DNA from: Flagellimonas meridianipacifica
GTDB taxonomy: Bacteria > Bacteroidota > Bacteroidia > Flavobacteriales > Flavobacteriaceae
Reading direction: 5' to 3'
Length of the DNA: 64,000 nt
NCBI RefSeq assembly: GCF_003001695.1
Contig: NZ_PVYX01000001.1
Coordinates: 1,302,001-1,366,000, forward strand
Under the pieces are notes generated by a model, which searched no databases, was not told the DNA's origin, and saw nothing but the letters and a program-made list of their open reading frames with translations. A program made the position numbers and the translations under genes. Below, piece after piece: positions 1 through 9,146 of this stretch. Position 1 is the stretch's first letter. Every line of letters begins with the position of its first letter.

Positions 1-1160
1 GGTGGGTCAGCTCTGGTAACTGTTGCAACTCCACAGCTACCTCCTATTTCAATAAATGGCGGTTCCACAGGGTTGTTTTCATCCGTAGTACCGTCGCAAT
101 TGTTATCCTTTCCATCACCACAAACCTCAGATCGGTCTGGATTAATAAATTGATCATTATCATCACAATCCCCTGTACGTGTGGCTGTATAGTTGCCTTG
201 TGGGTATGAGGCATAGATAGATGCACCACCACCCCAAGTATCAGCATCCGCATCACGATAAAAGGTTTGCCCTGTTGTATTGGTAATGTTACGATCGTTA
301 TCATTTAAGTCATCACTATTTGAGACGTAACCTGAAGGTTGGGTACAAGCGCGCATGCTTGTATTTCCACCATACCCATCTCCATCTGAATCCACATACC
401 ACAAAGGACCTTGGTCTATGGTATAGTTAATAGTGGTTGCCGTGCTCCAACAGGGACCATTTTTTTGTTTGGAACGCAGATAATACGTTGAACCACTTGT
501 AAGTGTGATTGTTTTACTTGAATTCCCGGTACTTGTTGCGGTTGCAGAGCTTTGCCAATAAAAGATATGGTTTACATCAGGGTCAGGTCGTGTAAGCGTT
601 ACCCTACCACATACTGATGTGTTCACTGTTGGGGTCGCGGGCGCAGGACCAGGCGCGGAAACACTGTAGGTCGCTCCAACTGGTGGGCCCCAACAACCTT
701 GATCGTTTCTCCCCCTTAGAAAAATCTGTACGTTGTATCCTGTTGTAAACGTTCTTGTCTTTTGAGAATTGGCTGTACTGTATCCAAATTCTGAATTTTG
801 CCAATAGTAGGTTACACCACTTGGGGGATCTGTTCTAGTAACCGTTGCATAACCACAACCACCTCCAGTTTGAATGAACGGGGGTGCTGCGACACTATTT
901 TCATCGGTTTGACTGTTACAATTGTTATCTTTTCCATCGCCGCAAACCTCTGGTCTACCTGGGTTTATGTAGTAATCGTTATCATTACAATCACCACCTC
1001 GTGTAGCCGTGTACTGTCCTTGTGGATAAGAGGCATAGATAGGATTTCCTGCACCCCAACCATCTCCGTCATTATCTCTATAAAAAGCAATACTTTGGGC
1101 TGAAAGAGTACTTCCCACCAACAGTAATACTATAGTCAATAAACTAATTTTTGTTTTCAT
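1..1160 (-). CDS. Secreted protein with MopE-type metal-binding motifs (partial, runs off left edge)
   Basis: The reading frame is open from an ATG at 1160 to the window edge, about 386 codons, so the C-terminus is missing. It begins with a typical signal peptide ending LSAQS. Two copies of the MopE-type motif are visible (at about 905-1095 and 75-265): YRD-x-D-x-D-x-WG, then a C-x-D-N-D segment, then EVCGDGKDNNC. This Asp/Asn/Cys-rich pattern is found in the putative metal-binding MopE family. Between them are repeated Ig-like segments of the type TVTR-x-DPPSGVTYYWQ with paired Cys. It is the last visible gene of a leftward operon of secreted proteins and starts 22 bp after the RHS gene stop. 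It is probably an exported or surface-displayed repeat protein; the ligand is unknown. Confidence 0.8.
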   Translation of the reverse strand, partial: MKTKISLLTIVLLLVGSTLSAQSIAFYRDNDGDGWGAGNPIYASYPQGQYTATRGGDCNDNDYYINPGRPEVCGDGKDNNCNSQTDENSVAAPPFIQTGGGCGYATVTRTDPPSGVTYYWQNSEFGYSTANSQKTRTFTTGYNVQIFLRGRNDQGCWGPPVGATYSVSAPGPAPATPTVNTSVCGRVTLTRPDPDVNHIFYWQSSATATSTGNSSKTITLTSGSTYYLRSKQKNGPCWSTATTINYTIDQGPLWYVDSDGDGYGGNTSMRACTQPSGYVSNSDDLNDNDRNITNTTGQTFYRDADADTWGGGASIYASYPQGNYTATRTGDCDDNDQFINPDRSEVCGDGKDNNCDGTTDENNPVEPPFIEIGGSCGVATVTRADP

Positions 1161-1181
1161 TATTTTTTGGTTTTGGTGGTT

Positions 1182-4100
1182 TTAATTGGAAGTTTTATAA
1201 CTATACTCGTTATCAGACAAGATTTTATCTTGTGCATCCCGTACTGTTTTTAATCTTTGGGAGCTATCATACTCATAGGTAGTAGTGTAGCCGCGGGGGT
1301 CCGTCATGCTTGATATGCCCACCCCCTGTTTATAAGTGTACGTGGTAATCATGGAATCTGGAAGTCCGGTCCGAAGACTGTTTTCGTCCGCAGTACTTAA
1401 ACCACCCAAACCAGAGTTGAAATCGGTGGTTTCTAGAATCTGATCAATTTGAGAACGTAGTGCATTTTGGATTTTTGCTACAGGGTATGTTTGTCCATAT
1501 CCCCAGATATAAGAGACTGGGGTACCGTCGTTGAGGGTATACTGCAAGAGGTTACCATAGTTATCATACAAGTCATAGCTAACGCGGTCTTCCAAGGTCC
1601 CGTCTTCCTTTTTTGTAACCACCTTTCTTGGATTGTGTTTGTTTGATGTAGCATTCAATGGACCGTACTGTGTAATCTGTTCTCCCAAAAGTGTATTTTC
1701 ATTATACTGTTTGAGTTGTATGGGAATTGCCCTTCTATTTGCTGCAATCAAATAGCTCATATTGGGACTAGTGGCTTGCATGGGGTAAAAGGTTTCGGTA
1801 CTTACACTCTCTCCTTTGCTGTTCGTGGTTGTAGTCTTTGTAGGCCAAAAATGCTGAGAAGGCCAGATGCTGTTTTTTTCATTGTAATCATTGGTCACCA
1901 CGGTTCTAACCTCTTTGGGGCTGGCTGAATCTTCATCAAAAAATTGTGTAGTTTCCGTACTCTCCAATAAGGCGACTCTTTGATACATGGGATAAATGGC
2001 ATAATTAGAGATGGGTGCGGTCGAAGCTCCACTGTAATAGACCTTTACACAGTCTTGAATATCAAATTCATGGGTGGAGTAGTTATAAATGCTTTCGCTG
2101 ACCTTGTTATCATTACTATTGTAGATTGCTTCACGGAGTACTTTTCCGTTGAGATGTGCATTTGAATTCGGGGTAAGACCTAAATAATAGACATCTTCGT
2201 ACTCAACGAACCTATCGTCCCCAACACCTTCCAAGTAGTTAGGCCATCCTTGAACTGGAACAATACCTATATATCGTAGCACAGCCAAGTTGCGTTCATT
2301 GTAATGCACACAAAGTTTACTTCCCAACGCAATCCCATTTTCATCCACCTGCTTTTCGGTTACGACGGTATACCCAATATGATTGCCAGGTCCGTTATTG
2401 TAGCTAAAAGAAGTCATGTTGACTTGAGTCCCATTATACCCTTCAGGCGTATAGTCCACAAAGCCATTTTTGGAATGGAAAATCAACTCATCCATGAGCT
2501 TACCCGAAGACCTGAAACTATTTTCGGTTACGGTCTCGCGATAGTCATATTCCCTTCTAGATATAAAGCCATTGTCAGCATCGTAGTCCGAAATGCTCTT
2601 TAATCGAGATCCTCCTACTTCATATTCCACAAAAGAAAGGTCTTCTCCCGGGGGAATATCAAAAATGTGGGCGTTTTGAATGTTATATGAAAAACCTCCT
2701 GCTGAAGCATTGGGATACGTATTTAGAACGTAAGTGCCGTTTGGCAGTTCTACTCCCTGGGTATCAGTGAATTCAGAATCAAAAGGCATGCCCGACCTTG
2801 GAAACAATCCATAAGTGTCAAGAGGGTTGTTTACATTTGTTATTATAAAATGATCAAAAGAGATGCCTCCGTTCAAACTACAATCCCCACTACCCTGACC
2901 ATATTGACCACATGAAATTGTAGCGGTCATTTCAAAATTATTTCCTGGAACCGTTTCAGCTCCCACAATGGTAAAAGGCACTCCCAAAGTAACGCTTGCA
3001 CCTCCTTGTTTTTGAAGTTCTGCCCTTTCCAAATATTGATAATTGTATGCGTAAAATGTTGAATTTTGGTGGTTGGGATTAAGTGAGTTGGCTCTTGCCT
3101 TTCTTACACTAGCTCTATTTCCTTCATATTCAAACTGGGTATATCCTTTAGTAGGGTGATATACTTTTTTCAATAAGCCGACTTTGCCATAATCAAAATT
3201 GCTGCTTCGGGTAGCCCCTTCAAGAATAAAATATTTATCAGGAAACTGTCCATTGCCAGAGGACCCTCTAACGTATCGACCAAAACTGGGTATTCGAAGG
3301 TTTTTATTGTTCTCCCTATTCGTTTCCCCATTGTAGAATCCCCAAAAATCTTGGGATGGGGAATCCTTGGCAGGTAGACTATTCTCATAATAATAGTCAA
3401 AAACATATTCCCTGTCATCTATGGAAACCCTATCCAGTTTCAGACGTAGATATTTCTCAGGCTCGACATCATTAACCATTGGTGCATTGAAATAGGTATA
3501 CTCAAAATCCACCTGTTTTATGGTTTGATTTGCTTTATTCTTCACTATAATATTGGAAAGACATCGCTGATTAGTAGCATATGCCGGGTCTATCGATGCA
3601 TTGGGAAGTGCATTCGTTGCACCGGTAAGGTTATAATGAATTTCCCAATTGTACAAATCTTCTCTTGGCGCCAAGTTGAATATGACCTCACCAAAATCTC
3701 CATAAATACGTTTCAAATATTTGGTTTTCATCATAGTAATGTTACAGCCAACCGAATATGCGTCACCCTCATTGCCATTATGGTCAACAACTATGAAATC
3801 ATTTACTGAATTGGGGTTCACAACTGAGCTATGGGTATAGCTCGGATAAGTAAAGTATACACCATCCTCATATTCAAAGTGGAGATTGCGTCCAAAAGGA
3901 GTTTCTATCCTATCAATGTGGAATGACATGATAGCATTAGCTACTTTGCTTAAATCAATAGGGATTACGCCCACTTGATCTCTGGCGAATTCCTCATCTT
4001 GTATGTTCGGGGAGCCTACTCCTGTATAGTAAGGTCGTTCCTGAGAACGGTAAGGATCTGAACGCTCCTTAGATGCAAAGTAATATGTGAACCCATTGGC

Positions 4101-4775
4101 ATCCACAATCTCAAACCTCTCATCATTCAAATAATATCGAATAATCAACTCGGCATTGTCATGATTGATACCTGACACATAACTGCTAGCACCATCCCAT
4201 TTGTTAAGTGTAAATGAATAACTTCTCCCAAAAAGACTTACCGTGAAAAGGTCAGGTTCCAAATCCAGTGCTATTCTATCATAACTTAATGATTCCGAAA
4301 TCATTACCGAATCATTGTAGGATAATCTAGCATTATGAGCGCTGGAATTTACATTTACAGTGGGAGTGAAAATATACCCTCTGCTGTCTAGGACAGGAGT
4401 GGAACTAGCCAAATTGAGAAAGTCATTGTATCCATTTATCTTTCTAGAGATTACTGCATTTGCCGCTAAATTCCATCCAAGACCGACCCAAGTTGCTTCT
4501 TGGGTAACTCGTATACCCCCTGTATTATAGGTAAGGTCAAGGGGAATGGATAGACCGTCAAAATCTATACTGTGTAAAGGAATGTTAACATTTGCTGTGC
4601 CCGTATATTTATCCACCGGTAAGTTTCCGAATGTACCTAGTTGTGATACTTCAGGACTTGAGGGGATACGTTCTACATAATGGTCCGGATTGATAAGTCC
4701 GTATTCAACAGACTGGGCATGCATAAAATGCCCCATTAGCATCAATAAACAAAATGAAAAAAGCTTCGAGTTCAT
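1182..4775 (-). CDS. Secreted RHS-type repeat protein
   Basis: A 1197-residue protein with a signal peptide (residues 1-20, ending MHAQ). The N-terminal ~250 residues have the pattern seen in Bacteroidota RHS proteins: a GNLPVDKYTGTANV segment followed by GLSIPLDLTYNTGGIRV and ATWVGLGWNL. The C-terminal ~150 residues carry RHS-like YD repeats (VSYIWGYGQTYPVAKI, DPRGYTTTYEYDSSQRLKTV). It ends soon after this repeat with no long hypervariable toxin domain, so it does not look like a polymorphic toxin. It lies 10 bp downstream of the FN3 gene at 4786-6192 and probably belongs to the same transcript. Function unknown; likely a large cell-surface or released protein. Confidence 0.85.
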   Translation of the reverse strand: MNSKLFSFCLLMLMGHFMHAQSVEYGLINPDHYVERIPSSPEVSQLGTFGNLPVDKYTGTANVNIPLHSIDFDGLSIPLDLTYNTGGIRVTQEATWVGLGWNLAANAVISRKINGYNDFLNLASSTPVLDSRGYIFTPTVNVNSSAHNARLSYNDSVMISESLSYDRIALDLEPDLFTVSLFGRSYSFTLNKWDGASSYVSGINHDNAELIIRYYLNDERFEIVDANGFTYYFASKERSDPYRSQERPYYTGVGSPNIQDEEFARDQVGVIPIDLSKVANAIMSFHIDRIETPFGRNLHFEYEDGVYFTYPSYTHSSVVNPNSVNDFIVVDHNGNEGDAYSVGCNITMMKTKYLKRIYGDFGEVIFNLAPREDLYNWEIHYNLTGATNALPNASIDPAYATNQRCLSNIIVKNKANQTIKQVDFEYTYFNAPMVNDVEPEKYLRLKLDRVSIDDREYVFDYYYENSLPAKDSPSQDFWGFYNGETNRENNKNLRIPSFGRYVRGSSGNGQFPDKYFILEGATRSSNFDYGKVGLLKKVYHPTKGYTQFEYEGNRASVRKARANSLNPNHQNSTFYAYNYQYLERAELQKQGGASVTLGVPFTIVGAETVPGNNFEMTATISCGQYGQGSGDCSLNGGISFDHFIITNVNNPLDTYGLFPRSGMPFDSEFTDTQGVELPNGTYVLNTYPNASAGGFSYNIQNAHIFDIPPGEDLSFVEYEVGGSRLKSISDYDADNGFISRREYDYRETVTENSFRSSGKLMDELIFHSKNGFVDYTPEGYNGTQVNMTSFSYNNGPGNHIGYTVVTEKQVDENGIALGSKLCVHYNERNLAVLRYIGIVPVQGWPNYLEGVGDDRFVEYEDVYYLGLTPNSNAHLNGKVLREAIYNSNDNKVSESIYNYSTHEFDIQDCVKVYYSGASTAPISNYAIYPMYQRVALLESTETTQFFDEDSASPKEVRTVVTNDYNEKNSIWPSQHFWPTKTTTTNSKGESVSTETFYPMQATSPNMSYLIAANRRAIPIQLKQYNENTLLGEQITQYGPLNATSNKHNPRKVVTKKEDGTLEDRVSYDLYDNYGNLLQYTLNDGTPVSYIWGYGQTYPVAKIQNALRSQIDQILETTDFNSGLGGLSTADENSLRTGLPDSMITTYTYKQGVGISSMTDPRGYTTTYEYDSSQRLKTVRDAQDKILSDNEYSYKTSN

Positions 4776-4785
4776 ATTTTATTGG

Positions 4786-6192
4786 TTATTTAGGTTGTTC
4801 TTTGCTTTCCAATTCTTCTAGTCTAATCTTAAAAGCATCATTCTCTTTTTTGAGTTCGAGTATGTACAGTGTCAGTTCCTCTATTTTCTCCAGTAAGAGT
4901 TTATTCATTTCACCCAATTCTACACCCATCTCCTCCACTTCTGTTGCTGAAGGAATATTGGGTAGATGCCCTTTTTCAGTGATATGTTTTTGGATTTCTT
5001 CTAAAGAAGGAAGTTCATAATCATCTCTAAAGACATAATCGGGCCAATTGTCTTGGTCCACCCGTACCTCACGGGTACGTATCTTGCCCTCAACGGCCAT
5101 TTTATACCCTGAGGGAACAGAACTTCGACCTACTGCAACACTGCCGGTGTAACTTGCCACTGCGTTATCTTCTGACCAAACAGAACCACTGCCAGAATTC
5201 CCTCCACTACCTGAACTTGGGTCGGTTGTCACCGAAACGATATTGCTGTCACCACTTTCATTCCCAGCAGCATCAAGCGCTCGTATTTTAAATTGATAGG
5301 TTGTGGAAGCCGAAAGACCCACTACTTGGTAGGAGGATACATTCCCAAGAGTGGTCTCTAAAATATTGTCTTTATACATTTTGTAACCGGTTACTCCCAC
5401 ATTATCAGTAGCGCCGGACCAAGAGAGGTCTATTGTAGTTTCAGATTGACCGGTACTGGACAAAGTGGGTGTCGTGGGAGATTGTGAATCAGAGTTTCCG
5501 TTGGGGCCGTTCAGTAGTTCTTGAATGCTGGGTTCCTGTCCGTTTACCTCATATACGGTTGGTTTAAAAAGAATGAGTTCATCCACGCTGTTGAAACCTT
5601 GCCAATAATACGCCCTATGTTTTGCCGAAACACTATTCGAACTGGATTTAAAATCATCTATGTTGGATACGATGTTTCCATTGACATCATAGACTTTTCC
5701 TTGGTCCATAGCACCGGAATAACCGCTATGATGTATGTAACTTACGAACAGGTACCAAGTGTTAAGACTTTGAATTGCATCACCTCCATTAAAAATGGGA
5801 TTGGAACTTGTTGATCCATTGGATGCTATAGCAGTATGATTTCCGCTTGAATCGTATATGTAGGTTCCAAAAACTTCAGATCCATCAGGTGAGTTCAATT
5901 TTTTCATCCACACGGTCAGTCTATAAGTTTTTGTATGATCTATGGTAAAGGCATCCGAAAACCAGCCTCCACTGGAACCTCCAGTACCCTCTGTGATGCA
6001 TCTCCACAACACGGACTGGTCGCCAAAGGGATCTAATCCCAATGACCTAACGCTTTCTGCATCAGTCCCATATTTTGGAAAACCCGCGACAGACCCGGTA
6101 CCAATACTCCATGTAGAGTCATCTAGTAAGTTAGTTTGTCCGAAACCGATAGAACAACTGAGGGCAGTAAAGAAAACTATTAGCTTTTTCAT
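4786..6192 (-). CDS. Secreted FN3 protein with tail-fibre-like C-terminal module (paralogue 1)
   Basis: 468 residues with a signal peptide (ends SIGFGQ). Residues ~20-215 resemble a carbohydrate-binding jelly-roll domain (FSDAFTIDHTKTYRLTVWMK). One FN3 domain follows (~235-330), then a Ser/Gly linker. From ~362 there is a conserved module: GYKMAVEGKIRTREVRVDQ, WPDYVF, LEEIQKHITEKGHLPNIPSA, ELGEMNKLLLEKIEELTLYI, ending in a coiled coil. This C-terminus is widespread in Bacteroidota and often labelled tail-fibre domain. The two upstream genes carry the same module. The start overlaps the stop of the upstream paralogue by 4 bp (ATGA), implying translational coupling. Probably a trimerising surface adhesin; ligand unknown. 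Confidence 0.85.
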   Translation of the reverse strand: MKKLIVFFTALSCSIGFGQTNLLDDSTWSIGTGSVAGFPKYGTDAESVRSLGLDPFGDQSVLWRCITEGTGGSSGGWFSDAFTIDHTKTYRLTVWMKKLNSPDGSEVFGTYIYDSSGNHTAIASNGSTSSNPIFNGGDAIQSLNTWYLFVSYIHHSGYSGAMDQGKVYDVNGNIVSNIDDFKSSSNSVSAKHRAYYWQGFNSVDELILFKPTVYEVNGQEPSIQELLNGPNGNSDSQSPTTPTLSSTGQSETTIDLSWSGATDNVGVTGYKMYKDNILETTLGNVSSYQVVGLSASTTYQFKIRALDAAGNESGDSNIVSVTTDPSSGSGGNSGSGSVWSEDNAVASYTGSVAVGRSSVPSGYKMAVEGKIRTREVRVDQDNWPDYVFRDDYELPSLEEIQKHITEKGHLPNIPSATEVEEMGVELGEMNKLLLEKIEELTLYILELKKENDAFKIRLEELESKEQPK

Positions 6193-7364
6193 TTCTCATT
6201 TTTTAATTGATTGATTTCTTTTTTCAATTGAATCATATGGAGAGTCAACTCTTCGATTTTCTGTAATAGTAGTTTGTTCATCTCACCGAGTTCTATACCG
6301 TTCGCTCCAACTTCTTTAGCTGATGGAACGTTGGGCAAATGCCCATTTTCAGTAATATGTTTCTGGATTTGTTCTAAAGAAAGAAGGTCATAATCATCCT
6401 TAAAAACATAATCTGGCCAGTTGTCCTGGTCCACCCGTACCTCTCTAGTACGTATCTTGCCCTCAACAGCTAGTTTATATCCCGATGGCACAGTATTGCG
6501 GCCGACGGCAACGTTTCCAGTGTAACTTGCCACCGAACCCGTTTCTGACCATACTGTGCTACCTGAACCCCCACCGCCATTGGAATCGGTATCGGTCGTA
6601 ACAGAAACGATATTGCTATCACCACTTTCATTCCCAGCTGCATCAAGTGCTCGTATTTTGAATTGATAGGCTGTGGAAGCCGAAAGACCTGTTACTTGGT
6701 AGAAGGATACATTCCCGAGAGTGGTTTCCAAAACATTGTCTTTGTACAATCTGTATCCAGTTACACCAACGTTATCGGTGGCTCCTGACAAAGAGAAGTC
6801 TGCTGTGGTATCAGTTTGGCCTGTGCTGGACAAAGTGGGTGCCGTGGGGGGCTGGGTGTCGGCATTGGTATTGGGGGTGATTGAAACATTGTCTATTAGT
6901 ACGGCCTCACCAATAGCCGAAGGGGCACCGGCATATACCTTTATAGTGGCAGTGGTGCCACTTGCAGTCAAGATAAACTCATATCGGTTCCAATCTGAAC
7001 CTGTTATATCAACTCCACTAAAATCGCTGAAGCCGTCCCAAGACCAAAAACCAGCATCTGGGCTCAGCGTCTTGGCATATATGACTATTTTGTACTGGGT
7101 ATTGGTCGTTGTGGAAAAGGAATATTTTCCCCGACTTGCTCCACTTCCTACAGTTTGAATTCGTAGAGCATATGAGCCTTCGTAAACATCAGAGGTTTCA
7201 ACAGATACCGATGTAACATTGACATTATGCGGAACCCATCCGGTTATGGCATTGGATTCATTGGTAATGCTGGCCGCATTACTTTGATTATGTATTTCTT
7301 GGGCATAGTTCATCCCAGTTAGAAGGGACAATAAGACGAACACTGTTGATTTAAAGCTTTTCAT
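6189..7364 (-). CDS. Secreted FN3 protein with tail-fibre-like C-terminal module (paralogue 2)
   Basis: 391 residues with a signal peptide (ends TGMNYAQ). A carbohydrate-binding-type beta-sandwich (~20-165) is followed by an FN3 domain (~170-258) nearly identical to that of the next gene down, a Gly/Ser linker, and the shared C-terminal module from ~294 (GYKLAVEGKIRTREV through a terminal coiled coil). The FN3 and C-terminal parts are also close at the DNA level to 4786-6192, which points to recent tandem duplication, while the N-terminal domains have diverged. It lies 4 bp from the upstream gene and overlaps the downstream gene by 4 bp. Confidence 0.85.
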   Translation of the reverse strand: MKSFKSTVFVLLSLLTGMNYAQEIHNQSNAASITNESNAITGWVPHNVNVTSVSVETSDVYEGSYALRIQTVGSGASRGKYSFSTTTNTQYKIVIYAKTLSPDAGFWSWDGFSDFSGVDITGSDWNRYEFILTASGTTATIKVYAGAPSAIGEAVLIDNVSITPNTNADTQPPTAPTLSSTGQTDTTADFSLSGATDNVGVTGYRLYKDNVLETTLGNVSFYQVTGLSASTAYQFKIRALDAAGNESGDSNIVSVTTDTDSNGGGGSGSTVWSETGSVASYTGNVAVGRNTVPSGYKLAVEGKIRTREVRVDQDNWPDYVFKDDYDLLSLEQIQKHITENGHLPNVPSAKEVGANGIELGEMNKLLLQKIEELTLHMIQLKKEINQLKNEK

Positions 7365-7368
7365 TCAT

Positions 7369-8592
7369 TTATGGTTTTTTAGGGTTTACAGTCCTTTTTT
7401 CAATTGATTTCTCCATTTCTAATTCTTCGATTCGTTTTTGCTGCATGAGAATATAAAGTGTTAACTCCTCAATCTTCTCCAAGAGCAATCGGTCCATCTT
7501 ACCCAATTCTATACCATGGGCTTCAACTTGTTTGGCAGAGGGCATATTGGGCAAGTGCCCTTTTTCAGTGATATGTTTTTGGATTTCTTCTAAAGAAGGA
7601 AGGCCATAATCGTCCTCAAAGACATAATCTGGCCAATTCTCCTGGTCCACGCGGACTTCGCGGGCGCGCAGGTTACCATCCACAGCTAGCTTGTATCCGT
7701 TAGGGACGCTCGTTCGGCCTATAGCCACGTCTCCATTATTGTAGTAAATATCATTGCCACTACCAGCACTCCAATCAGCATCCCCTGCTGGTGGATTACC
7801 GCTCCCTGCTATATTCGTAGTGGCGCTATCAGAGGCTGAAGTACTGTTTCCAGCTGCATCACCAACAGCAAGGGTAAATGTATAATTGGTAGCGGCACTC
7901 AAACCCGTAACCGTGGTGTTTCCACTATTGGTAGTAATGGGTATATTGCCATCACTATAGGTAATGCTTCTGGAAGTTATGCCCACATTGTCCGAGGTAT
8001 TCCAGCTTAGTGCAATAGCATCTTCTCCTTGCGCGGTAGCAAAAAAAGCAGCAATTACAGGGGATTCCGTATCCTGTGATGGGGATTGGGCTTCAAAGGT
8101 TATTGTAAAAACATCATCCCCTAAAAGCGTTCCATTTCCCCCTGACTGCGAGTAATAGCCTATGGTAAATGTAATTGGGGCACCCAAATAATTGGGCAGT
8201 GTTGTCCAAGGATTGTAGTCTCCACCAGTATCCCCTCTGTATGCGTATGGTGTAATACTTTCAATTTGGTCTTCGGCGATGTCGGTGTTGAACACCACAC
8301 TCCCAACCGAAGTTGGGGGTGCCACATCCAATGTAATGTTAGAACCCACCACATCTAAATAGTACGTGCCATTATTGGCAACAGTTGCTACTGGTGTATC
8401 GGTATCGGAATTGATTATCGTAATCGTACCGTAATTTATTTGTGCATTCGCCTGAAAACACATCAAGAAAAATGCTGTTACTGCAAATAGCTTAAATTTC
8501 CCCTCATTTCTTCGTTGGAAGCGAGATGCCAAATTTGGAGGGTTTTGTCTTTTACATAATCGGGATAAGGGTAACGGTAGTCGGTTGCTCAT
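7369..8592 (-). CDS. Secreted FN3 protein with tail-fibre-like C-terminal module (paralogue 3)
   Basis: 407 residues and the first gene of the leftward surface-protein operon. The only convincing ATG gives an unusual ~30-residue Arg/Asn-rich extension before the hydrophobic signal sequence (KFKLFAVTAFFLMCFQANAQ), so a shorter non-ATG start cannot be excluded. An N-terminal beta-domain (~50-170) is followed by an FN3 domain (~172-258) more divergent than those of the other two paralogues, then the conserved C-terminal module from ~300 (GYKLAVDGNLRAREVRVDQ, LEEIQKHITEKGHLPNMPSA, coiled coil). A perfect 7-bp inverted repeat lies 27 bp upstream. Confidence 0.8.
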   Translation of the reverse strand: MSNRLPLPLSRLCKRQNPPNLASRFQRRNEGKFKLFAVTAFFLMCFQANAQINYGTITIINSDTDTPVATVANNGTYYLDVVGSNITLDVAPPTSVGSVVFNTDIAEDQIESITPYAYRGDTGGDYNPWTTLPNYLGAPITFTIGYYSQSGGNGTLLGDDVFTITFEAQSPSQDTESPVIAAFFATAQGEDAIALSWNTSDNVGITSRSITYSDGNIPITTNSGNTTVTGLSAATNYTFTLAVGDAAGNSTSASDSATTNIAGSGNPPAGDADWSAGSGNDIYYNNGDVAIGRTSVPNGYKLAVDGNLRAREVRVDQENWPDYVFEDDYGLPSLEEIQKHITEKGHLPNMPSAKQVEAHGIELGKMDRLLLEKIEELTLYILMQQKRIEELEMEKSIEKRTVNPKKP

Positions 8593-8618
8593 TTGTTTGT
8601 TTTATAGTGTCCTAAATA

Positions 8619-8637
8619 GTATCGTGGAATACGATAC
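8619..8637. promoter_or_regulatory. Inverted repeat upstream of the surface-protein operon
   Basis: GTATCGT-GGAAT-ACGATAC is a perfect 7-bp inverted repeat with a 5-nt centre, located 27-45 bp before the start codon at 8592. There is no T-tract, so it is not an intrinsic terminator. It may be an operator or a 5' UTR hairpin; no regulator can be assigned. Confidence 0.4.
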
Positions 8638-9146
8638 AGGTGGTATTCTTTGCTTGATGTCCCTAGACAAACTATTGTTACCTTTTCTTAGGATTTTTTC
8701 CATATTTCCAATTCCTAAATCCAATTTTAGGACCATCCCAACAATGAAACCTAGCCCTACTAACACACACTATGAGAATGCTTACCTATATTCTAAATGT
8801 ATTGTAACTTATTAATTGTCAATATTTTATGATTATTCGTTTTAAAATAGACCCATATGTTTCCCTCAGTCGTTAAAACTTTTTGGGCATTGGAATATCC
8901 TATAGAAAAAGTACGCTCCCCTTTGTTTGCAGCCTGTTGTTTAAACTGCTGTGGCAAGAATGATTTTTGGAAGTAAAGGGCTACTTTGCCAAAAGAATAA
9001 AAGAAAATCATTGTCGTTATTAATCTGGGGGCAGCTATGGATGAAATGCCTATAACATAGGGGTTCCTAAGGGAAAGTATTATTTTAGCAGGTTTATAAA
9101 ATGTTGTAGCAACGGGTAACAATCGCAAGGTTGCCTACATTAACTT
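8638..9146. other. Intergenic region between divergent secretion and surface-protein operons
   Basis: About 510 bp with no convincing gene; a 111-codon reverse frame here lacks family resemblance. A possible -7 element TATTTTAG (7 of 8 matches to TAnnTTTG) lies at 9081-9088, 58 bp before the sigma-factor gene. The region must contain promoters for both divergent operons, but I cannot place them with confidence. Confidence 0.35.

Noticed and set aside
151..162. TGATCATTATCA, a match to the FNR-type box pattern
   Set aside because: It lies inside the MopE-type coding region with no promoter context; about four chance matches are expected in 64 kb.
1182..4775. Polymorphic toxin with RHS repeats
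   Set aside because: The protein ends just after the RHS-like segment, without a toxin domain or an immunity gene next to it.
6721..7158. 145-codon frame antisense to the FN3 paralogue 2
   Set aside because: It mirrors the repetitive FN3 coding sequence; composition follows the true frame.
8793..9128. 111-codon leftward frame in the divergent promoter region
   Set aside because: No family resemblance, unusual composition, and it occupies the only space for two divergent promoters.
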